Assembly: GCA_023391425.1 (NCBI GenBank)
Contig: JAEWAX010000011.1
Coordinates: forward strand, 1 to 18,955
DNA length: 18,955 bases
DNA from: Bacillota bacterium
Lineage (GTDB): Bacteria; Bacillota; Clostridia; Acetivibrionales; DSM-1351
Direction: 5' to 3'
The position numbers and the translations under genes were made by a program. Each line of letters begins with the position of its first letter. Position 1 is the first letter of the stretch. The notes under the pieces were generated by a model. The model had not been told where the DNA came from. It worked only from the letters and a program-made list of their open reading frames with translations, and searched no databases. This document shows, piece by piece, positions 16,101 through 18,955 of this stretch.

Positions 16101-18955
16101 GCAGTGCCACAGACTACAGAAGATGTGGAGAAAGCAACAGCAAGCCCTTACTATACTGTGACAAGTGTTGCTTGGAATGAACCATTAACATCAGAAAATA
16201 AATTTAAAGCAGCAAACGTGTATACTGCAAATATAGAATTAAAATCGATAAACGGAAAAAATTTCAATGCAAATTCCTTTACACCAGAAGTAGCAGGAGC
16301 TACATCAATTAGTCATGTTGTTATAACAGGGACTGGAGAAAGCAATACAGTAACCTTCACAGCAACCTTTGCAGCAACAGGAGACTTAGAAGTTAGTGGT
16401 ATAGAGGTAGTACATCAACCCGATAAAACTGTATACGATGCTGGTTATCCTTTACAATTAAGTGGTTTAATTGCGAAAATTATATATAATGATGGTTCAT
16501 CAGAGCTTGTTGAGAGTTGGCCATCAAATAAAATAAAGACAAGTCTTTATAATAGAACAATACTAGAACCTGCATTACATGATAATAAACCTATAACATT
16601 AACCTGCAATGGACATACTGCAACTACCACTAATATATCTGTAAAACGTACAGGGATATCAGGGGGAACTAATTATGATAAGGCTACCTTTATTTCTGCA
16701 TCAACAGTAGATGTTATGATCTTTAAAACTACTGAAGAAGTAGGATATTTTAAATTTATACCAAAGAAAAGTTGTGAATATACAATACAAACTCCAAAAT
16801 TCAGTTATGATTTTATTAATTTTGTGGAACTAATAAATGAAAGAGGAGTTACTATAATAAGAAGCGTTGACAAAGAATCTAAGGATTATAATAATTATAT
16901 TACAAATAAACTCACTGCTGGAAAAACTTATTATATTAAAATTGATGTAAATGGGCTTTCTTATACATCTGGTAATGTTACACTTACTTTTTCAGATGAA
17001 TTATATGATGCTGAATTTATTACTAAAGGTGATGTATTTATTTTGGCACCAAAAATTCTAGAGGTACCAAATGATACAATGAAGGTACAAGGAAATACAG
17101 AAAATTCCGATTACAGGGTGACAAACGTAAAATGGAATGGAGAATTGACACCAGCTGGAAAATTTAAAGCAGGCCAAGTTTATACTGCAATAGTAGAATT
17201 AACATCAAAATTAAAACAATTTCCAGAACCATCTACGTTTGTTCCAATAGTACATGGTCTAAATGAACAATATGATATACAATCACCTATCATAAGTGGA
17301 ACAGGTGCTCAAAATACATTAACGTTTACAGTAATCTTTCCTAAAACAGAAAGTAAATTGCCAAAGTCTATGGAATTATGTGAAAAACCTAAAAAATTGT
17401 TAATGAGTTACATAGAAGGTGAAGAATTAGACTTGGATGGGTTGAAATTAGGAATTACCTTCAACGATGGTACAATAGAATATGTAACTCCTAAAAATTT
17501 GGATACAAATAATATAACAGCAACGCTAACAAGTGAGGACAAGAAGGAAGAGTTTGGTACCATTAAGAATGGAGACACACTTGATGTAATAAATAATAAC
17601 AAGTTAATAAGATTCACATACTCCACACAGAGTAACGGAAATTTGTCGGAAGTGTATGCGTATACCGATATATTGACAGTAGCTCCCAAATTTAAAATTA
17701 CTACAGATTCAGTTCTACCAGCAGCAAAAATAAATTCAGCATATGCTGGAGTAACTATTGCTGCCGAAGGCGGTATAGCACCGTATACATATTCAGTAAT
17801 AGCAAATACGGATGCAAGTAAAACATTGCCAGCTGGTTTGAAAATGAATTCAGCAGGAGCAATCACAGGAACTCCAAGTGTGTCTGGGACATATACATTC
17901 ACAGTAGAGGTAACAGATAAAGAAGGAAAAACTGCACAGAAGGAATTTACACTTAATGTAGAAGCTGCATCAGTAGCAGTAACAGGTGTAATACTTGATA
18001 AGACAACCCTGACACTGACAGCAGGTGGTACAACTGGAACACTTAAAGCAACAGTAGCACCAGATAATGCAACGAATCAAGCTGTAACCTGGAGCTCAAG
18101 CGATAAGAGCATAGCAACTGTAGCAGCAGATGGAGTAGTAACTCCAGTGGCAAAAGGAACAGCAGTCATCACAGTTACAACAGCAGATGGAAACAAGACA
18201 GCAACCTGCACAGTAACAGTAGAAGCTGCACCAGTAACACAAGTGCCAGTAACAGGTGTAATACTTGATAAGACAACCCTGACACTGATAGCAGGTGGTA
18301 CAACAGGAAAACTTATAGCAACAGTAAAACCAGATGATGCAACGAATAAAGCTGTAACCTGGAGCTCAAACAATAAGAGCGTTGCAATAGTATCAGCAAA
18401 CGGAGAAGTAACTCCAGTAGCAGCAGGAACAGCAACTATCACAGTTACAACAGTAGATGGAGGTTACACAGCAACCTGCACAGTAACAGTAGAAGCTGCA
18501 TCGGTAGCGGTAGAAAGTGTAAAACTTGATAAAAAAGAACTGACACTGATAGCAGGTGGTACAACAGGAAAACTTACAGCAACAGTAAAACCAGATGATG
18601 CAACGAATAAAACTGTAACCTGGGGCTCAAGCAATGAGAACGTTGCAACTGTATCAACAAACGGAGAAGTAACTCCAGTAGCAGCAGGAAAAGCAACTAT
18701 CACAGTTACAACAGTAGATGGAAGTAAGAAAGCAACCTGCAAAGTGACAGTAAATACTGCACCAGACCCAGTTACTGACCCAGAGAATACCACAGCTGCA
18801 GCGATAACTTTAGTAACGCTACCTGCATATAAGGAATATAAGACAGGCGATACATTAAGCTTTACAGTAACCTTTGATAAAGCTGTAATAGTAACAGGTT
18901 CGGATTTAGCGCTTGTTTTAGATGTAGGTGGAACAACAAAGAATGCTTATATTAA
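13155..18955 (+). CDS. Giant secreted multi-domain Ig-like surface protein (3' end outside window)
   Basis: The frame is open from GTG 13155 to the window end, at least 1933 residues without a stop. AGGAGGG lies 5 nt before the start. A signal peptide (hydrophobic 8-21, likely cut after NIFA, residue 28) is followed by a beta-rich domain resembling PPC domains (about 36-152). Then come five pairs of alternating modules: an Ig-like 'A' module with a VTWN-type core, and a 'B' module like bacterial Ig group 3 (PTK…Y..G..LDLSGL..TLTYSDG). A second copy of the PPC-like domain follows (about 1167-1285), then a sixth A/B pair, a putative-Ig/cadherin-like He_PIG domain (about 1510-1602), three Big_2 domains (1609-1868) and the start of another beta domain ('YKTGDTLSFTVTFDKAV'). 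No wall anchor (LPXTG, SLH) is visible, but the C-terminus is missing. Likely an adhesin or matrix protein on the cell surface. Thr and Ala codons are strongly ACA and GCA. Confidence 0.88.
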   Translation, partial: MVNKYKRLIIFSIVLVLLVIVQRGNIFAEVSAIEGGATRDITAPFITSASTNIITYADNDIYPVDRSVFKFRPTKSGNFKIQTIGNDYNYAIIYDQYGNQVVAVYGHDEPGRKNFSVTEELKEGITYYLHIHSLYDQANDGIISQLSITDSVSGNQAELNTTEAITDVQIKMQPPIIGLSPQSTAQVQAATANKDYDVTNITWLNMPSDNKFIKSQHMVNIELTAKNGKEFYKPSRILPGKYYINEYANNTIVIGNKISFTAVYDADGIENLRVSDIKVTNQPTKNVYTEGETLDLTDIEATLTYNDFSTKVVKLGDFGNGNEKITANPPAGTTMSVLEHNNMPITLSVESSLKKYSATTSNLKVNADPSKPSVGISAAEINITVPEAGEKPQIVEEVEKATANNDYTVTKVTWNEALTEGTFITDCVYTATIELTSKNNKIFQMGTFIPKVVGSASVSPTTTTGTTCGNKVKFKVVFKPAFKLTSITIKNPPTKSLSSYKSGDKLDLSGLAVTLNYNNGYTEDVDLDNFSTKGITTSLENGITLFAKDNGYPITIAYKGITVKTANIAVSFGIISAATVNIIAPVVGATPLTPEQIEDATDNDDFSVNNAVWNETLTIGKKFRAGQYYTVKVLLFSKNEKAFSNGPTIIVPGGTVTDIVKLGYNVGNSVSFTVSFKRTAKVSSITIKNPPTSMKYAAGATLNLSGLAATLTYSDNTTKDVAFDEFEEYEIQSNYANGTKMSVAEHDGKPITLTCNYLKASTAANLTVDPEDITSATISIAAPVLGIAPKDKVAVETATHNSDYEVTEVTWNGELADGKFKANQVYTATVVLKSKNWKEFQANEFTPTVAGSKSVTATKPTETGVGNTVTFTVTFNEVVLNSIKIKTQPTKLIYIAGDRLDLTDMVATLSYSDGSVVDVNSNDFAEKGIKIDNNVELSLADNKKLITISCAGITASTTDSLTVINQGPMNVAVVKITAPVLGAVPQTTEDVEKATASPYYTVTSVAWNEPLTSENKFKAANVYTANIELKSINGKNFNANSFTPEVAGATSISHVVITGTGESNTVTFTATFAATGDLEVSGIEVVHQPDKTVYDAGYPLQLSGLIAKIIYNDGSSELVESWPSNKIKTSLYNRTILEPALHDNKPITLTCNGHTATTTNISVKRTGISGGTNYDKATFISASTVDVMIFKTTEEVGYFKFIPKKSCEYTIQTPKFSYDFINFVELINERGVTIIRSVDKESKDYNNYITNKLTAGKTYYIKIDVNGLSYTSGNVTLTFSDELYDAEFITKGDVFILAPKILEVPNDTMKVQGNTENSDYRVTNVKWNGELTPAGKFKAGQVYTAIVELTSKLKQFPEPSTFVPIVHGLNEQYDIQSPIISGTGAQNTLTFTVIFPKTESKLPKSMELCEKPKKLLMSYIEGEELDLDGLKLGITFNDGTIEYVTPKNLDTNNITATLTSEDKKEEFGTIKNGDTLDVINNNKLIRFTYSTQSNGNLSEVYAYTDILTVAPKFKITTDSVLPAAKINSAYAGVTIAAEGGIAPYTYSVIANTDASKTLPAGLKMNSAGAITGTPSVSGTYTFTVEVTDKEGKTAQKEFTLNVEAASVAVTGVILDKTTLTLTAGGTTGTLKATVAPDNATNQAVTWSSSDKSIATVAADGVVTPVAKGTAVITVTTADGNKTATCTVTVEAAPVTQVPVTGVILDKTTLTLIAGGTTGKLIATVKPDDATNKAVTWSSNNKSVAIVSANGEVTPVAAGTATITVTTVDGGYTATCTVTVEAASVAVESVKLDKKELTLIAGGTTGKLTATVKPDDATNKTVTWGSSNENVATVSTNGEVTPVAAGKATITVTTVDGSKKATCKVTVNTAPDPVTDPENTTAAAITLVTLPAYKEYKTGDTLSFTVTFDKAVIVTGSDLALVLDVGGTTKNAYI
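13655..17682 (+). repeat. Six alternating A/B Ig-like module pairs, period about 600 bp
   Basis: A modules start near 13655, 14286, 14884, 15478, 16066 and 17032; they share a 'I.I.AP.LG..P' opening, a 'YTVT.VTWN..L' core and 'YTA.IELKSKN'. B modules start near 13974, 14605, 15200, 15792, 16392 and 17359 and share 'I.IK..PTK..Y..GD.LDLSGL' and a 'PITL.C' strand. The spacing is about 590-630 bp. Copies are clearly diverged at protein and DNA level, so the array is old, not a recent expansion. The last pair is separated from the first five by the inserted second PPC-like domain (about 16653-17010). Confidence 0.8.
17979..18760 (+). repeat. Three tandem Big_2 (Ig group 2) domains with high DNA identity
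   Basis: Three in-frame copies begin at 17979, 18249 and 18510 (periods 270 and 261 bp). Each carries V..V.LDK..LTL.AGG, ATV.PD.ATN, VTW.S and ITVTT.DG…ATC.VTV, the Big_2 pattern. Long stretches are near-identical in DNA (for example the segments around 'GATAAGACAACCCTGACACT' in copies 1 and 2), so these copies are far more alike than the A/B modules and were duplicated or homogenised more recently. Confidence 0.88.

Noticed and set aside
17979..18760. Direct repeats as a CRISPR array or mobile element
   Set aside because: Units of 261-270 bp are in frame, encode Big_2 domains and have no spacers or terminal inverted repeats.
17408..18793. Long minus-strand open frames (17408-17902, 18077-18442, 18464-18793) opposite the surface protein
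   Set aside because: They are antisense shadows of the Thr/Ala/Val-rich repeat coding; no ribosome binding site, low-complexity translations, and repeated only because the plus-strand Big_2 domains repeat.

Overview
The window looks like chromosomal DNA from a low-GC Gram-positive bacterium, most likely an anaerobic Clostridia/Lachnospiraceae-type organism. The basis is AT-rich DNA, strong GGAGG-type ribosome binding sites, frequent TTG/GTG starts, single-membrane exported proteins and a giant Ig-like surface protein. The taxon is inferred; there is no rRNA or other marker gene here. I see no tRNA, rRNA, CRISPR array, insertion sequence or phage gene.

Layout. Positions 1-240 hold the 3' end of an ABC-2 type transporter permease. 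It converges, across a bidirectional hairpin terminator (251-300), on a minus-strand alpha/beta hydrolase (314-1123). From a sigma-A-like promoter (TTGATT-N17-TATAAT, 1273-1301) a seven-gene plus-strand cluster runs to 12809: a GT39/GT-C-like membrane glycosyltransferase; a membrane-anchored thioredoxin-GH8 fusion; a WsfD-like polytopic hexose transferase; a four-TM protein with a degenerate GGDEF domain; an exported DUF2334 protein (degenerate polysaccharide-deacetylase fold); a processive family-2 glycosyltransferase without PilZ; and a large BcsB-like exported protein. A hairpin (12827-12873) closes the cluster. A second strong promoter (TTGAAA-N17-TATAAT, 13021-13049) precedes a giant secreted multi-Ig protein (13155 to beyond 18955) that runs off the window.

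How the genes work together. The order GH8 / degenerate GGDEF / DUF2334 / GT2 / BcsB-like matches the Bacillus subtilis ydaJKLMN exopolysaccharide cluster as I remember it, and resembles the Listeria pss cluster, where a degenerate-GGDEF I-site protein is the c-di-GMP receptor. Here the GGDEF-like protein lost its catalytic signature but kept an RxxD I-site at the canonical spacing. The synthase lacks PilZ, so this protein is the probable c-di-GMP sensor of a synthase/BcsB-like export complex. What is unusual compared with that scheme is the thioredoxin fused to the GH8 domain, two added polyprenyl-sugar-type membrane transferases (possible polymer decoration outside the membrane), and the adjacent giant adhesin-like protein, which may belong to the same matrix. 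The polymer itself cannot be named from sequence.
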